The notes: a model not told the origin generated them from the sequence alone. A stretch of 64,000 nucleotides of DNA from an uncultured Eubacterium sp. (GCA_900543485.1 UQRM01000003.1:1-64000); one strand, 5' to 3'; shown: positions 17,884 through 27,602, counted from the stretch's first letter. Made by a program: numbers and translations.

Positions 17884-17982
17884 CAGCAGATTTAAGTGGA
17901 GGATGTTTTTGCGCGGGGGAGGCTTGCCTGTATAGCCTTGCCCCGCTCACTGTTCGATAAAATCGATAAAACCATATAAAAG

Positions 17983-18010
17983 ATCCGGCATATCGTCTGC
18001 CGGATTTTTT
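17983..18010 (+). terminator. Terminator of the rib operon
   Basis: ATCCGGCA (17983-17990) pairs with TGCCGGAT (17998-18005), then TTTTT. The same stem sequence recurs in the spacer near 27.8 kb. Confidence 0.88.
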
Positions 18011-18023
18011 AAACGGCTTCCTG

Positions 18024-18947
18024 TCACAGCAATATGGTGGCGTAGACAGGTATCGTCACGAGGCTTATAATGGTGGAAAGGCTTACAAGATTTGATGCGT
18101 ATTGAGCTTCCAAACCGTAATATTCCGCCATGATAGCTGTCTGAGCATGGCATGGAAGAGCTGCCATCATGATGAAGACATCGAGGGGCAGCCCGTTAAC
18201 GCCAAAGAGAGTAAAGGCTCCCCAGATAATGAGAGGATGTATGATGAATTTCCCTGCCATTATCATGATCATGTCGACAGTGATCCTGGGGAAACCTCCG
18301 GAAAAGGAGGAGGCCAGGTTGGAGCCGATGACCAGCAGGGAGAGCGGTACGCAGATATCGCTCAGATATGTCAGCGAGGTTTCCAATATCATAGGCAGGT
18401 GGAAACCGGTGCCTGCCAGCGTACAGCCGATGAGAACGCCGATGAGACCGGGGCTGAGGATGTTTTTCACGGAAAAGGAGCTGCCGGCATTGTCTGAGGC
18501 GCGGTACAGAGTATAGGCTCCCAGACTCCAGAAAGTCACGATGGAGACCAGATAAAAGGTGAAGAGATAAGGCAGCCCCTCACTTCCGAAGACGATGGAG
18601 ATTATAGGCAGCCCTATGAACATCGTATTATTCAATGTAAAGGTGGTCTCAAAGACCGCCTTCTTTTTTCGTGGCAGCTTCATCAATCCGGCCAGAAGCT
18701 TGCCGATAAAATGCATCAGCAGTACGCTTCCGGCGATGACCAGCAGGTTCATGAGTGAGGCCTGCAGCAGCTGCGGGGTAAAGTGATTCTCGATGCTGAC
18801 GATGGCAAGGGCCGGGGCCGCTATCTGGACTACAGCGATAGAAAAGACTTTATTGGTGCTTTCCGGCCATTTTTTTCTCCAGGTGAAATAGGCTCCTACG
18901 GCCATTATCATGAATATTACCAGGACGCTCATTATACCATTCAGCAT
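18024..18947 (-). CDS. AEC (auxin efflux carrier) family transporter
   Basis: A 307-residue membrane protein with about ten hydrophobic segments, in two five-helix halves as in the AEC/bile-acid symporter fold. Start ATG at 18947 follows AAAGGAGGTG; a further-upstream ATG would place the ribosome site inside the gene. AEC proteins carry organic acids (malate, citrate and similar) or amino-acid-derived compounds, and the substrate here is not predictable. It converges on the rib operon and diverges from the phosphate genes. Confidence 0.88.
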   Translation of the reverse strand: MLNGIMSVLVIFMIMAVGAYFTWRKKWPESTNKVFSIAVVQIAAPALAIVSIENHFTPQLLQASLMNLLVIAGSVLLMHFIGKLLAGLMKLPRKKKAVFETTFTLNNTMFIGLPIISIVFGSEGLPYLFTFYLVSIVTFWSLGAYTLYRASDNAGSSFSVKNILSPGLIGVLIGCTLAGTGFHLPMILETSLTYLSDICVPLSLLVIGSNLASSFSGGFPRITVDMIMIMAGKFIIHPLIIWGAFTLFGVNGLPLDVFIMMAALPCHAQTAIMAEYYGLEAQYASNLVSLSTIISLVTIPVYATILL

Positions 18948-19029
18948 TTTACACCTCCTTTGTAATGATACCATACAAATGAAGAAAAAGGCGGATAGCT
19001 GGTTGTTTTTGGGTATTATTGAGATATAA

Positions 19030-19046
19030 TTAACATAAAATTAACA
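19030..19046 (+). promoter_or_regulatory. Upstream pair of Pho-box-like hexamers
   Basis: TTAACA-5-TTAACA (19030-19035 and 19041-19046), the 11-bp period of PhoP direct repeats. It could serve either the phosphate genes or the divergent AEC gene. Confidence 0.55.
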
Positions 19047-19138
19047 CTTTGGATGATGAAATGCGCGGCATGCTGAGGGAAAACAGGCGCAGATTCACTA
19101 AATGCAAGGGAAATGGGAAAATGATGAGCCTATGTGCC

Positions 19139-19166
19139 TTAACATAAACTTAATATTCGTTTAACA
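19139..19166 (+). promoter_or_regulatory. Triple Pho box upstream of the Na/Pi transporter
   Basis: TTAACA-5-TTAATA-5-TTAACA (19139-19144, 19150-19155, 19161-19166) with exact 11-bp periodicity, ending 16 bp before a -35 element. This matches PhoP/PhoB binding-site layout in Firmicutes and predicts induction under phosphate limitation. Confidence 0.8.
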
Positions 19167-19181
19167 TTTGATGGCTTTTTG

Positions 19182-19210
19182 TTTACATTGAGTAAATATA
19201 GTATATATAA
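19182..19210 (+). promoter_or_regulatory. Promoter of the Na/Pi transporter-phoBR unit
   Basis: TTTACA (19182-19187) with an AT-rich -10 (TATATA/TATAAA) at about 19204-19211, spacing 16-18 bp. It lies just downstream of the Pho boxes. Confidence 0.65.
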
Positions 19211-19356
19211 AGTGAGATGTTGTCCGGCAAAAAAGTCATCATAAGAGCAAATCGTCGTCGCGGCTGAAACAGCAGACAGCGGATATAGAGTGAGCAATGA
19301 CGGAAGGAAAGATGGCAGACGGAAGATGAAGCAATGGACGAAAAGGAGAGAGGAAG

Positions 19357-21027
19357 ATGAATGTCGAAGCAGTACAGATGATCATGACGTTGGTAGGAGG
19401 GCTGGCTCTGTTCATATTCGGGATGAATTTCATGAGCGATGGCCTGCAGAAAGCGGCGGGTGACAAGATGAGGACCATATTGGCCATGCTTACCAGAAAC
19501 CCGGTTTTAGGAGTCCTTGCCGGAGCTCTGGTAACGGCTGTGTTGCAGAGCAGCAGCGCGACGACGGTAATGGTCATAGGCTTTGTCAGCGCCAAGCTGA
19601 TGAAACTCCCGCAGGCGATCAGCATAGTGTTGGGGGCCAACATCGGGACGACGATCACGGCTCAGTTGATCGCGTTCAGTATAGGAGATTATGCATGGGC
19701 TTTCGTAGCCGTAGGATTCATCATGTATTTTTTCTTCAAGAAGAGAGAGTTTGTCTCGTATCTGGGACAGACTGTATTTGGATTCGGAGTCCTCTTCGTG
19801 GGGATAAATATCATGGGAGATACCATGGAACCGCTGGCGGGATCTCAAGTTTTCCTGGATTTGATGATGCAGGTCCAGGATATCCCTGTGCTGGGAGTAG
19901 CTCTCGGGATGTGTATGACTGTGATCGTGCAGAGCAGTTCGGCGACTATCGCTGTGCTTCAGAATCTGGCGTCGACAGCAGGGCCTGACGGCATATCCAG
20001 CATCATAGGGCTGCAAGGAGCGCTGCCGATACTGTTTGGAGACAATATCGGGACGACGATCACGGCGGTGCTGGCATCCATAGGAGGTTCTATCGCGGCC
20101 AAGAGGACAGCGGCCGCTCACGTGATCTTCAATCTTACGGGAACACTGCTGTTTATCTGGTTCATTCCTTATTACGCCGAATTCATACAGTTCATATCTC
20201 CTAAAGGACCGGAGGTGGAGGTGATCTCCAGACAGATAGCTAACGCTCATCTCTGCTTTAATCTCTTCAATACCATCTGGTTCATCCCTATCATACCGAT
20301 CCTGGTGAAGGTAGTGACGAAGATCGTTCCGGGAAAAGAAGTGGACAGACTTCCGTCGGAACCTGCATATCTGGATTATAACGTGCTGGAGCAGCCGTTC
20401 GTAGCTATACATCTGGCGACGAAGGAGCTGGCAAGGCTGGGGAGGATGGCTCTCGGAATGATAGTTTCGGCGCAGAAAGCTTTCATAGGGAACGACAGCG
20501 TCGCAGTCAGGGAAGTCATGGCGACAGAGGAGACGGTGGACGAGCTCCACGGCAAGATCCTCAATTACCTTTCCGCCATGGTGGCCAATGATACCAATAC
20601 GGGAGAGCAGGGCACCGCGATATCGGGTCTGATGCATGTGGCGGCGGATATCGAGCACATCGGTGATCACTGTAAGAATATAGCCGAGTTTGCCGATTCA
20701 AAGATAAAGAAATCATATGAATTTTCCGAGGAAGCATATGCTGAAATATACAGCTGTTTCGATCTGGCAAAGAAGATGACAGGGGACAGTATAGACGCGC
20801 TGGAAAACGGTGATCCGGAAAAGGCCGGGGGCGTCAGGGAGATGGAGACGGAAATGAATATCATGGAGGGAGAGCTTCGTCAGCGTCACATGGTACGTCT
20901 CACCCAGAAAAAGTGTTCACCGGAATTTACAGTGATTTACACAGATGTCATACATGATATAGAGAAAATAGGCGATTACTGCGATAATATAGCCAATGTC
21001 ATCATAGAAAATCATAGCGTTGAGTAA
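19357..21027 (+). CDS. Na/Pi cotransporter family protein with C-terminal PhoU-like domain
   Basis: A 556-residue protein. Residues 1-320 are membrane segments with two inverted copies of the QSSSATT signature (VLQSSSATTVMVIGFV near 64-79 and VQSSSATIAVLQNLA near 190), the sodium/phosphate site of the NptA/PNaS family. Residues 340-550 are a PhoU-like helical domain with HVAADIEHIGDHCKNIAE, whose histidines and acids are metal ligands. It imports phosphate with Na+, and the PhoU part may signal to PhoR. It follows tandem Pho boxes and precedes phoB-phoR. Confidence 0.93.
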   Translation: MNVEAVQMIMTLVGGLALFIFGMNFMSDGLQKAAGDKMRTILAMLTRNPVLGVLAGALVTAVLQSSSATTVMVIGFVSAKLMKLPQAISIVLGANIGTTITAQLIAFSIGDYAWAFVAVGFIMYFFFKKREFVSYLGQTVFGFGVLFVGINIMGDTMEPLAGSQVFLDLMMQVQDIPVLGVALGMCMTVIVQSSSATIAVLQNLASTAGPDGISSIIGLQGALPILFGDNIGTTITAVLASIGGSIAAKRTAAAHVIFNLTGTLLFIWFIPYYAEFIQFISPKGPEVEVISRQIANAHLCFNLFNTIWFIPIIPILVKVVTKIVPGKEVDRLPSEPAYLDYNVLEQPFVAIHLATKELARLGRMALGMIVSAQKAFIGNDSVAVREVMATEETVDELHGKILNYLSAMVANDTNTGEQGTAISGLMHVAADIEHIGDHCKNIAEFADSKIKKSYEFSEEAYAEIYSCFDLAKKMTGDSIDALENGDPEKAGGVREMETEMNIMEGELRQRHMVRLTQKKCSPEFTVIYTDVIHDIEKIGDYCDNIANVIIENHSVE

Positions 21028-21094
21028 TTTACAGAATTGTGTTAAAATAAGATATGTAAAGGGGCCTTTAATGACATCCAGGAGAAGATCAGAT

Positions 21095-21778
21095 ATGAAA
21101 AAAATACTTATTATAGAGGATGAGCCCAACATAAGAGAGCTCATACTTTATAATTTAAAGACCAACGGATATGACGGCATCGCTGCGGAAGACGGGGTCA
21201 TGGGGATAACCATGGTCCAGCGTGAAAGGCCGGATCTCATATTGCTTGACATAATGCTTCCCGGAAAGACTGGGTACGAGATATGCAAGGAGCTGAGGGA
21301 AGAAGGCGACAATACGCCAATTATCATGATAACAGCCAAGACTGATGAGCTGGACAAGGTGACGGGACTGGAGTACGGCGCTGATGATTACATATCGAAA
21401 CCATTCGGCATACGTGAGCTGATGGCGAGGATAAAGGCAGTGCTTCGGAGATATGAAGTCACATCAAGCAGCGGACATGATACTATCATATCGGTAGGAG
21501 ACCTTTCTATGAATGTGGAATGCCACGAAGTCAAGGTGGGAGACAGGATCGTAGACCTTACCCTCAGAGAATTCGAGCTGCTCAAGTATTTGGTAGAGAA
21601 TCGGGGACATGTCTTCACGAGAGATCAGCTTTTGAATAATGTCTGGGGTATAGATTACGCCGGAGAGACGAGGACGGTGGATGTACATATAAGACATCTG
21701 AGACAGAAGCTTTCCGACGGAGATAACGAGGAAAAGTATATCGAGACCATAAGAGGAAAGGGCTATAAAGTCAGATGA
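21095..21778 (+). CDS. phoB: Response regulator, PhoB/PhoP type
   Basis: A 227-residue OmpR-class regulator. The receiver has acidic pair EDE (8-10), phosphoacceptor in LILLDIMLPG (about residue 53) and lysine in ISKPF (about 103). The winged-helix domain (about 130-227) ends with the standard TVDVHIRHLRQKL and IETIRGKGYKVR. ATG at 21095 matches the family start; an upstream in-frame ATG would add 25 unlikely residues. Its stop overlaps the phoR start. Context with the Pi transporter supports a phosphate-responsive role. Confidence 0.92.
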   Translation: MKKILIIEDEPNIRELILYNLKTNGYDGIAAEDGVMGITMVQRERPDLILLDIMLPGKTGYEICKELREEGDNTPIIMITAKTDELDKVTGLEYGADDYISKPFGIRELMARIKAVLRRYEVTSSSGHDTIISVGDLSMNVECHEVKVGDRIVDLTLREFELLKYLVENRGHVFTRDQLLNNVWGIDYAGETRTVDVHIRHLRQKLSDGDNEEKYIETIRGKGYKVR

Positions 21779-22740
21779 GAAACAGATGTATCGCGCTGAT
21801 AGCGGAGGCTGTGGTCCTGAATCTGCTGGCCATATATCTCATCTGGAGATTCTATGTTTACCCGCGGGTCGGCGTCGTCCAGGGAGAGGGGTTCTGGGAA
21901 CGGTCGGAAAGCGGAGTGCTGCTGATGGCGGTGGCGTTTGTCGCAGTGATAGCTGCCATCAGCATACAGGGATATTTCCTGATAATAAAGCCCTACTCCG
22001 AGAAATTATCTGAGATGGAAAAAGCCATAGAGGAGAGCAGGAAGGCAGAGGCCATAAGAAAGGAATTCGTAGCTAATGTGAGCCATGAGCTGAAGACCCC
22101 CCTCACCTCTATTTCCGGTTTCATAGAAACTCTTCAGGAGGGAGCTGCCGAGGATCCTGAAATAAGGACCAAGTTCATAGATATCATAGCCATTGAGACA
22201 TCCAGGCTCAAACGTCTCATAAACGACCTGCTGGTCCTCTCTGATATAGAAAACAAGCGCTCTTTCGGATGCGGGAAGTTCAACGTCAAAAAAGCTGTGG
22301 AAAGCACGATACAGGCTCTCAAGCCTATAGCCGACAGCAAGGAGATAACCGTGCTGGCACAGCTGGACGCAGAGATGGTCATAAGCGGGTCTGAGGACAG
22401 ATTTTGTCAGATGATGATGAATCTCATAGAAAACGCCATAAAATATTCGGATGAAGGAAAACGCATCTGGGTAAAGGCGTATGTCGATGGAGAGCGTAAG
22501 GTCATCAGTGTGAAGGACGAGGGGATAGGTATCGCTCCGGAGCATCATGAAAGACTCTTCGAACGGTTCTACCGTGTGGATAAGTCGAGATCGAAGAAGG
22601 CGGGCGGCACGGGATTAGGTCTATCTATAGTCAAACATATAGCTGTTCTGCTGGGCGCTGTTCTCAGGGTGGAGAGTTGTGTCGGAAAAGGTTCTGAATT
22701 TTTTGTTATTTTTGAAAAGGAGGAAGAGGATATTGCGTAG
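21775..22740 (+). CDS. phoR: Sensor histidine kinase, PhoR type
   Basis: A 321-residue kinase: two membrane segments (about residues 5-24 and 48-70) with only a short external loop, then the H-box FVANVSHELKTPLTSISGF (about 98-116), an N-box with NLIENAIKYS, and G-boxes DEGIGIAPEHHERLFERFY and GGTGLGLSIVKH. It has no PAS or HAMP domain of usual size, so it is shorter than Bacillus PhoR, and sensing may rely on the neighbouring PhoU-domain transporter. Coupled to phoB by ATGA overlap. Confidence 0.92.
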   Translation: MRNRCIALIAEAVVLNLLAIYLIWRFYVYPRVGVVQGEGFWERSESGVLLMAVAFVAVIAAISIQGYFLIIKPYSEKLSEMEKAIEESRKAEAIRKEFVANVSHELKTPLTSISGFIETLQEGAAEDPEIRTKFIDIIAIETSRLKRLINDLLVLSDIENKRSFGCGKFNVKKAVESTIQALKPIADSKEITVLAQLDAEMVISGSEDRFCQMMMNLIENAIKYSDEGKRIWVKAYVDGERKVISVKDEGIGIAPEHHERLFERFYRVDKSRSKKAGGTGLGLSIVKHIAVLLGAVLRVESCVGKGSEFFVIFEKEEEDIA

Positions 22741-22761
22741 ATAGTAGAAAGGAGAAGATAT

Positions 22762-25068
22762 TTGCATCTTGATTATTTGATTTCCGATTTGGCATTGATC
22801 ACAATAGCGGCAGGTGTTGTCACTCTTATTTTTAAAAAGCTGAAGCTTCCTATAGTGCTGGGATATATCGTGGCAGGCTTTCTCATAAGCCCGAACTTCA
22901 CATATCTGCCCACAGTGGTGGAGTCTGCGGATATACATGTCTGGGCCAATATAGGCGTCGTATTCCTGATGTTCGGACTTGGCCTGGAATTCAGCTTCAA
23001 AAAGCTGGCAACGGTGGGAGGCAGCGCGTTTATCGTCGCTCTTACTGTCATGGGCGCCATGGTATTGATAGGTACAGGCGTGGGAAGCCTTCTGGGCTGG
23101 GGAAAGATGGACTGCATCTTCCTGGGCTGCATGCTTTCCATGTCGTCGACCATGATAATCCTGAAGGCATATGAGGAAGACGGCCTGAAGGAGAAGAAAT
23201 TCGCTCAGCTTATCTTAAGCACACTGATAATAGAAGATATCGTAGGTATTTTCATGATGATTATACTTTCCACCATCTCGGTGAGTCAGAACGTATCAGG
23301 TGGAGCCATGTTCGGTGAGATAGGCATGATGCTGATGTATCTGGTCATATGGCTTCTTCTGGGTATTTATCTGATACCGACTCTTCTCAAAAAAGCATCG
23401 AAGCTGATGAACGAGGAGATGATGGTGATAGTATCGGTGGCTATCTGTCTGGGTATGGTAGTGATAGCTAATTTCATAGGATTTTCCGAGGCGCTGGGGG
23501 CGTTCATGGCAGGTTCTATTCTGGCGGGAACGGTGCGGGCCGGATATATAGAGCGGCTCATCAAGCCGATAAAGGATCTGTTCGGAGCCATATTCTTCGT
23601 CTCGGTAGGGATGATGATAGAGCCGGAGCTGCTGGCGGAATACGTCGTTCCGATACTGATAATCACGATGGTGACCATACTTGGACAGATGACCTTCGCT
23701 ACCATTGGGATACTCCTTTCCGGCCAATCTCTCAATACAGCTATCAGAGGCGGGTTGAGCATGGTGCAGATCGGAGAATTCTCTTTTATCATAGCGACTT
23801 TGGGAACGAGTCTGGGAGTCATCAGCGACTTCCTGTATCCGGTGGTCGTGTGTGTGTCGGTCATCACTACCTTTACGACGCCTGTGTTCATCAAGAACTC
23901 GGAAAAGGTATATAAGTTCGTGGACGATAAGATGCCTGATGGGTTGTGGGTGTTCATAAAGCGGAATACGTCGGAGAGCAGGAGCAACAAGGACAGAGAT
24001 GAGGACTGGTTCGATTATATGAAGCGGGTTCTGTTCCGGACAGTGCTGTGTTCCATAGTATTGTACATAATCTACTGGCTTGGGACAAATCAATTGTGGG
24101 AGATAGCGTCCAGATACATATCGTCGGAGATCCTGTGCGATATCGCCACAGCCGTTGTCATATGCGCTGTCATGGTGCCGTTCATCAATATGATGCATGG
24201 CAAGAACGATGTGCTGTTCTCAAAGCTGTGGCTTAAACAGCGCTCCAACAGGCTGCCTCTTCTTACTCTGAGGGCGGCCAGGATACTCATAGCGGGAGGT
24301 TTCGTGGCGCTGGTGCTGAGAAAGATTTTCAGCGTGCCGTTCGTGATAGTGTTCCTGATAGCGCTGGTGTATGTGGTAATGGTACTGAGATCCGAGTACA
24401 TAAGAGGCATGACCATAAATATGGAAATGCATTTCATGAGCAATTTTTCTGAGAGGACCCTGGCCAGGCAGAAAAAGGAGAGAGGACAGAAGGGCGACTA
24501 TCACTGGCTCAATGAGGAGTTGTTCGTCGCGGAATTCCAGGTGACCAGCGCCGTGGAAAACAAGACCATACTCGACTTCACTAATCACAGGTCTTTCAGA
24601 GTCACCATAATAAAGATAATCAGAGATGATACTTATATAAATCTTCCTACGGCTGACGAGCCGGTACTGGAGGGAGACATACTCCATATGCTCGGGACTC
24701 AGGCTGAGATAGACGCCTGTACCATGCTGTTGGAGGAGGATGAGTGGATAGAATACACCGACAGAGACGATATGATACTCAAGGATTACATATATGGCCA
24801 GACATTCTATGGCATTGAGCCGGAGAAGCAGCTGATATGTTGTCCTATCAAGATCGACGGGAAATCGGAATTCAGCAGGAAGTCCATAAAGAATTCCAGG
24901 ATGCGGCAGAAGTACCGGGGCACGATAATAGGCATCGAACGCGGCGATCTGACCATCATAAAGCCTAATGTGGAGACCATAATACAGCCCGGAGACCTGA
25001 TATGGGTCCTGGGAGGGAAATATATGGCAGACTCTCTTGTAAAAGGGCATGTGCTGGATGAGCAGTAA
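22762..25068 (+). CDS. CPA2/Kef-type cation:proton antiporter with two TrkA-C domains
   Basis: A 768-residue protein starting at TTG (22762) after AAAGGAGAAG. Residues 1-390 are the Na+/H+ exchanger domain (VGYI-like GYIVAGFLISP near 34, NIGVVFLMFGLGLEFS near 65). A second group of membrane segments spans about 425-540. The C-terminus has two TrkA-C-like lobes (about 575-655 and 675-765), each with the GD-hydrophobic turn (EGDILHMLG, PGDLIWVLG). No Rossmann TrkA-N domain lies between, unlike KefB/C. It likely exchanges K+ or Na+ for protons. It is 21 bp after phoR and probably read through. Confidence 0.87.
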   Translation: MHLDYLISDLALITIAAGVVTLIFKKLKLPIVLGYIVAGFLISPNFTYLPTVVESADIHVWANIGVVFLMFGLGLEFSFKKLATVGGSAFIVALTVMGAMVLIGTGVGSLLGWGKMDCIFLGCMLSMSSTMIILKAYEEDGLKEKKFAQLILSTLIIEDIVGIFMMIILSTISVSQNVSGGAMFGEIGMMLMYLVIWLLLGIYLIPTLLKKASKLMNEEMMVIVSVAICLGMVVIANFIGFSEALGAFMAGSILAGTVRAGYIERLIKPIKDLFGAIFFVSVGMMIEPELLAEYVVPILIITMVTILGQMTFATIGILLSGQSLNTAIRGGLSMVQIGEFSFIIATLGTSLGVISDFLYPVVVCVSVITTFTTPVFIKNSEKVYKFVDDKMPDGLWVFIKRNTSESRSNKDRDEDWFDYMKRVLFRTVLCSIVLYIIYWLGTNQLWEIASRYISSEILCDIATAVVICAVMVPFINMMHGKNDVLFSKLWLKQRSNRLPLLTLRAARILIAGGFVALVLRKIFSVPFVIVFLIALVYVVMVLRSEYIRGMTINMEMHFMSNFSERTLARQKKERGQKGDYHWLNEELFVAEFQVTSAVENKTILDFTNHRSFRVTIIKIIRDDTYINLPTADEPVLEGDILHMLGTQAEIDACTMLLEEDEWIEYTDRDDMILKDYIYGQTFYGIEPEKQLICCPIKIDGKSEFSRKSIKNSRMRQKYRGTIIGIERGDLTIIKPNVETIIQPGDLIWVLGGKYMADSLVKGHVLDEQ

Positions 25069-25078
25069 TAAGGGTAAT

Positions 25079-25113
25079 GAAAAAAGTGGAGGCATTGGCC
25101 ATCCACTTTTTTC
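25079..25113. terminator. Bidirectional terminator between antiporter and CDF genes
   Basis: GAAAAAAGTGGA (25079-25090) pairs with TCCACTTTTTTC (25102-25113), giving A/T-flanked stems usable on both strands; it serves two converging genes. Confidence 0.85.
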
Positions 25114-25128
25114 ATGTTCATATCGTCA

Positions 25129-26076
25129 TCAGCCCGGAAGCTTGTCGGGTTCGATTTCAGGAATCAGCTCGACGAATACATCCTGATATTCAGGTTTCAG
25201 TCTGGCGACGATCTCATCGTGAGCCAGCTTCAGAGAGCTGATACTGAGCATATCGTCTTTCTGTGTGATATACACGTCTACCCATATCTTTCTTCCCGTC
25301 TTGACTACGTCGAGAAAATCGATGTACAGATCGTAGCCTTTGAGGATATCTTCCGCCTTTGAGCGTATCTGTTCCATGACATCCTTACCAGGCGCTGCGA
25401 GGATGAGGCTCTTGATTGCGTCCCATATCATCGTGATCGGCTCCCTTGCCAGTATCAGCGCCATGAATATGGCTATGGCCGGGTCTATATAAGGGACCAC
25501 GAAGGACAGCGGCGTAAACTGAAGGATCAGCTGTATAAGGAACGCCAGACCCACGCCTCCCGTGCTGTAGGCATCCAGTTTCCATATATACAGCTCAGCG
25601 TTGACCGTAGGTGAGGAAAAGTGTCTGTTCATATTCCTCAATACCAGATACATCGCAACGCAGGATACGGAAACAAAAAGCTCAAATGCTGCCACCGCTC
25701 CGGCGTTTACTATGTGTCCTCCGTCAAGTATGAGAGCTACGCTGTCTGTCAGAAGCTGTATGTCAAGGAAAAGCAGGAGTCCGCATTTTATTATGATAAA
25801 AAGCGACTCTATCTGTGCAAAACCATATGGCCATCGTTCCGTGACAGGTTTATACAATTTTGGGACCAGTATCATGAAAGGGCCTAACATTACCAGATCC
25901 ACCAGATCATACACACAGTCCATCAATACCGCCTGTGAGTGGGTGAAGAAAGCTGCAAGACATTCCGATAAAAGGAACAGCGTGCTGCCTACAAAAGAAA
26001 TTCTCAGAATTTTGTTCTCCGATTTAAGTTGTCGTTGTTTTAGATCAAGATTTTGTGACGTTAAACTGTCATCCAC
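25129..26076 (-). CDS. Cation diffusion facilitator (CDF) family transporter
   Basis: A 315-residue CDF protein with about six membrane segments and a C-terminal cytoplasmic domain (about residues 225-315). Helix 2 reads HSQAVLMDCVYDLVDLVM, supplying a DxxxD pair for the transport site; helix 5 has DAYSTGGVG with a single acidic residue, which is less common. GTG at 26076, seven bases after AAAGGAG, is the best start; an ATG 39 bases upstream lacks a ribosome site. It likely exports a divalent metal such as Zn, Mn or Fe, but specificity is unclear because the canonical HxxxD is altered. Confidence 0.85.
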   Translation of the reverse strand: MDDSLTSQNLDLKQRQLKSENKILRISFVGSTLFLLSECLAAFFTHSQAVLMDCVYDLVDLVMLGPFMILVPKLYKPVTERWPYGFAQIESLFIIIKCGLLLFLDIQLLTDSVALILDGGHIVNAGAVAAFELFVSVSCVAMYLVLRNMNRHFSSPTVNAELYIWKLDAYSTGGVGLAFLIQLILQFTPLSFVVPYIDPAIAIFMALILAREPITMIWDAIKSLILAAPGKDVMEQIRSKAEDILKGYDLYIDFLDVVKTGRKIWVDVYITQKDDMLSISSLKLAHDEIVARLKPEYQDVFVELIPEIEPDKLPG

Positions 26077-26235
26077 AATTTCACTCCTTTCATTAATATT
26101 ATACACCTGAATCATAGTATGATTTTGCTGTATTGAAGTAACTAATTTGCCTGATACTGAAGTGTGGTTTGAAGGAAAAACAGATGGGATGAGTGCGGCG
26201 ATGGAGAAGAAAGCGCAGATGATACTATTGTATTA

Positions 26236-26263
26236 TTGAAAAAAATCTGAATAATGATAAAAT
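26236..26263 (+). promoter_or_regulatory. Probable promoter of the saccharopine dehydrogenase-like gene
   Basis: TTGAAA (26236-26241), 16-bp AT-rich spacer, TAAAAT (26258-26263). Confidence 0.6.
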
Positions 26264-26344
26264 TAAGTAAACTAACAAAGCGGAGGCCTGATAAGACGAT
26301 CATATTTTAAGAATCAAAAAGGATAAAAAGGAGATGTTTTGACA

Positions 26345-27568
26345 ATGGGAAAGAAAATACTGGTACTTGGAACGGGAGCGCAGGGTTCGACAGTAGCGCA
26401 GAGGATGGACGAAGAGCCTAACGTGGATGAGATAATCTGTGCCGACGCAGACCACAAGGCAGTAGACGAGCTGGTGAAGATACTGAAGAAGGCAAAGGGT
26501 ACATACGTTGATGCCGACGATGTGGACAGCATCATCAAGGCAGCTGAAGGAGTCGACCTGATAGTCAATGCCCTGCCTATCAGATTCGCGCCTAAGGTGC
26601 TGGACGCAGCCCTCGCCGTGAAGGCCAACTATCAGGATTTTGCGGCTACCGACGTGCTGGATCCGTGGTGGCCAAAGTGCGTCGAGATAATGTATAACGA
26701 CTATGGCAAGAAGTTTGCCGAGATAGGAAAGCTGGCCATCATAGGCACCGGTTCGGCACCGGGAATGATGTGCGTGGCAACAAAGAGCAGCATGAGATAT
26801 CTTGATACGTGCGACGATATACTGATGATGGTATACGAGGGAGTGGAGGCCAGGAGGTTCCTGCCGTTCTGGTGGTCGCCGTTCACGGCCCTTTCCGACA
26901 TGACGGACCCGACCTTCGCGTTGAAGGACGGAGTGCTTGTTGAGACAGAGCCTCACTCGCTGCCGGTGAAGAGGCACTTCAAGGGCTGCGAGAGGGAAGT
27001 GACCCTGGTGGAGCACGCCCACGACGAGACGGTGTACATGGGACTGAACAAGGATACCCATTTCAAGGGAGCCAAGAACATCAACTTCAAGTACGGAGGA
27101 GTGGGAATAGAATTCTCTACGCCGCTGTACAGGGCGGGACTGCTGTCGAGGGAGGAGGAGACATACAAAGGACATACGTTCATACCGTTCGATGTGATAG
27201 TGTCCCATCTGCCGCCTGCGCCTAAGTATCACGATGAGATAAAGGAGATACTGGACGAGGGACTGGTGAGAGACGAAGGAGCCTTCGTAGTTGAGGCTAC
27301 GGGAACGAAGGACGGCAAGAAGGTGATGGTAGAGACGTATCTGTATGCGCCGGGCTGCGTGGAGAGCTTCGAGAAGGCAGGGCTTACAGGAGAGCAGTAC
27401 CTGACGGGGCAGTGCGGTTCGCTGTTCACCAAGATGTTCGTAAACGATGATTACGACCAGACGGGACTTTTATCATCTGACATGCTGACATACGAGGAAT
27501 GCGACAAATACATCGACTACGCCGCCAGGCTTGACATCAAGCTGGAGACGGAAGTGAAACCGCTTTAA
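26345..27568 (+). CDS. Saccharopine dehydrogenase family protein
   Basis: A 407-residue NAD(P)-dependent protein with an N-terminal Rossmann fold (ILVLGTGAQGSTVAQRM, residues 4-20; DADHKAVDEL after strand 2) and the C-terminal saccharopine dehydrogenase-like domain (GTGSAPGMMCVATKS near residue 136). The family includes carboxynorspermidine synthase, lysine-related reductases and orphans. No lysine or polyamine gene is next to it, so the reaction is open. GGAG (26330-26333) precedes both TTG (26339) and ATG (26345). Codons are biased (AAG, GGA, CTG) as in well-expressed genes. Monocistronic, with its own terminator. Confidence 0.8.
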   Translation: MGKKILVLGTGAQGSTVAQRMDEEPNVDEIICADADHKAVDELVKILKKAKGTYVDADDVDSIIKAAEGVDLIVNALPIRFAPKVLDAALAVKANYQDFAATDVLDPWWPKCVEIMYNDYGKKFAEIGKLAIIGTGSAPGMMCVATKSSMRYLDTCDDILMMVYEGVEARRFLPFWWSPFTALSDMTDPTFALKDGVLVETEPHSLPVKRHFKGCEREVTLVEHAHDETVYMGLNKDTHFKGAKNINFKYGGVGIEFSTPLYRAGLLSREEETYKGHTFIPFDVIVSHLPPAPKYHDEIKEILDEGLVRDEGAFVVEATGTKDGKKVMVETYLYAPGCVESFEKAGLTGEQYLTGQCGSLFTKMFVNDDYDQTGLLSSDMLTYEECDKYIDYAARLDIKLETEVKPL

Positions 27569-27602
27569 TTAAAATTTATATATTATGGGATAAACCCGAA
27601 AG

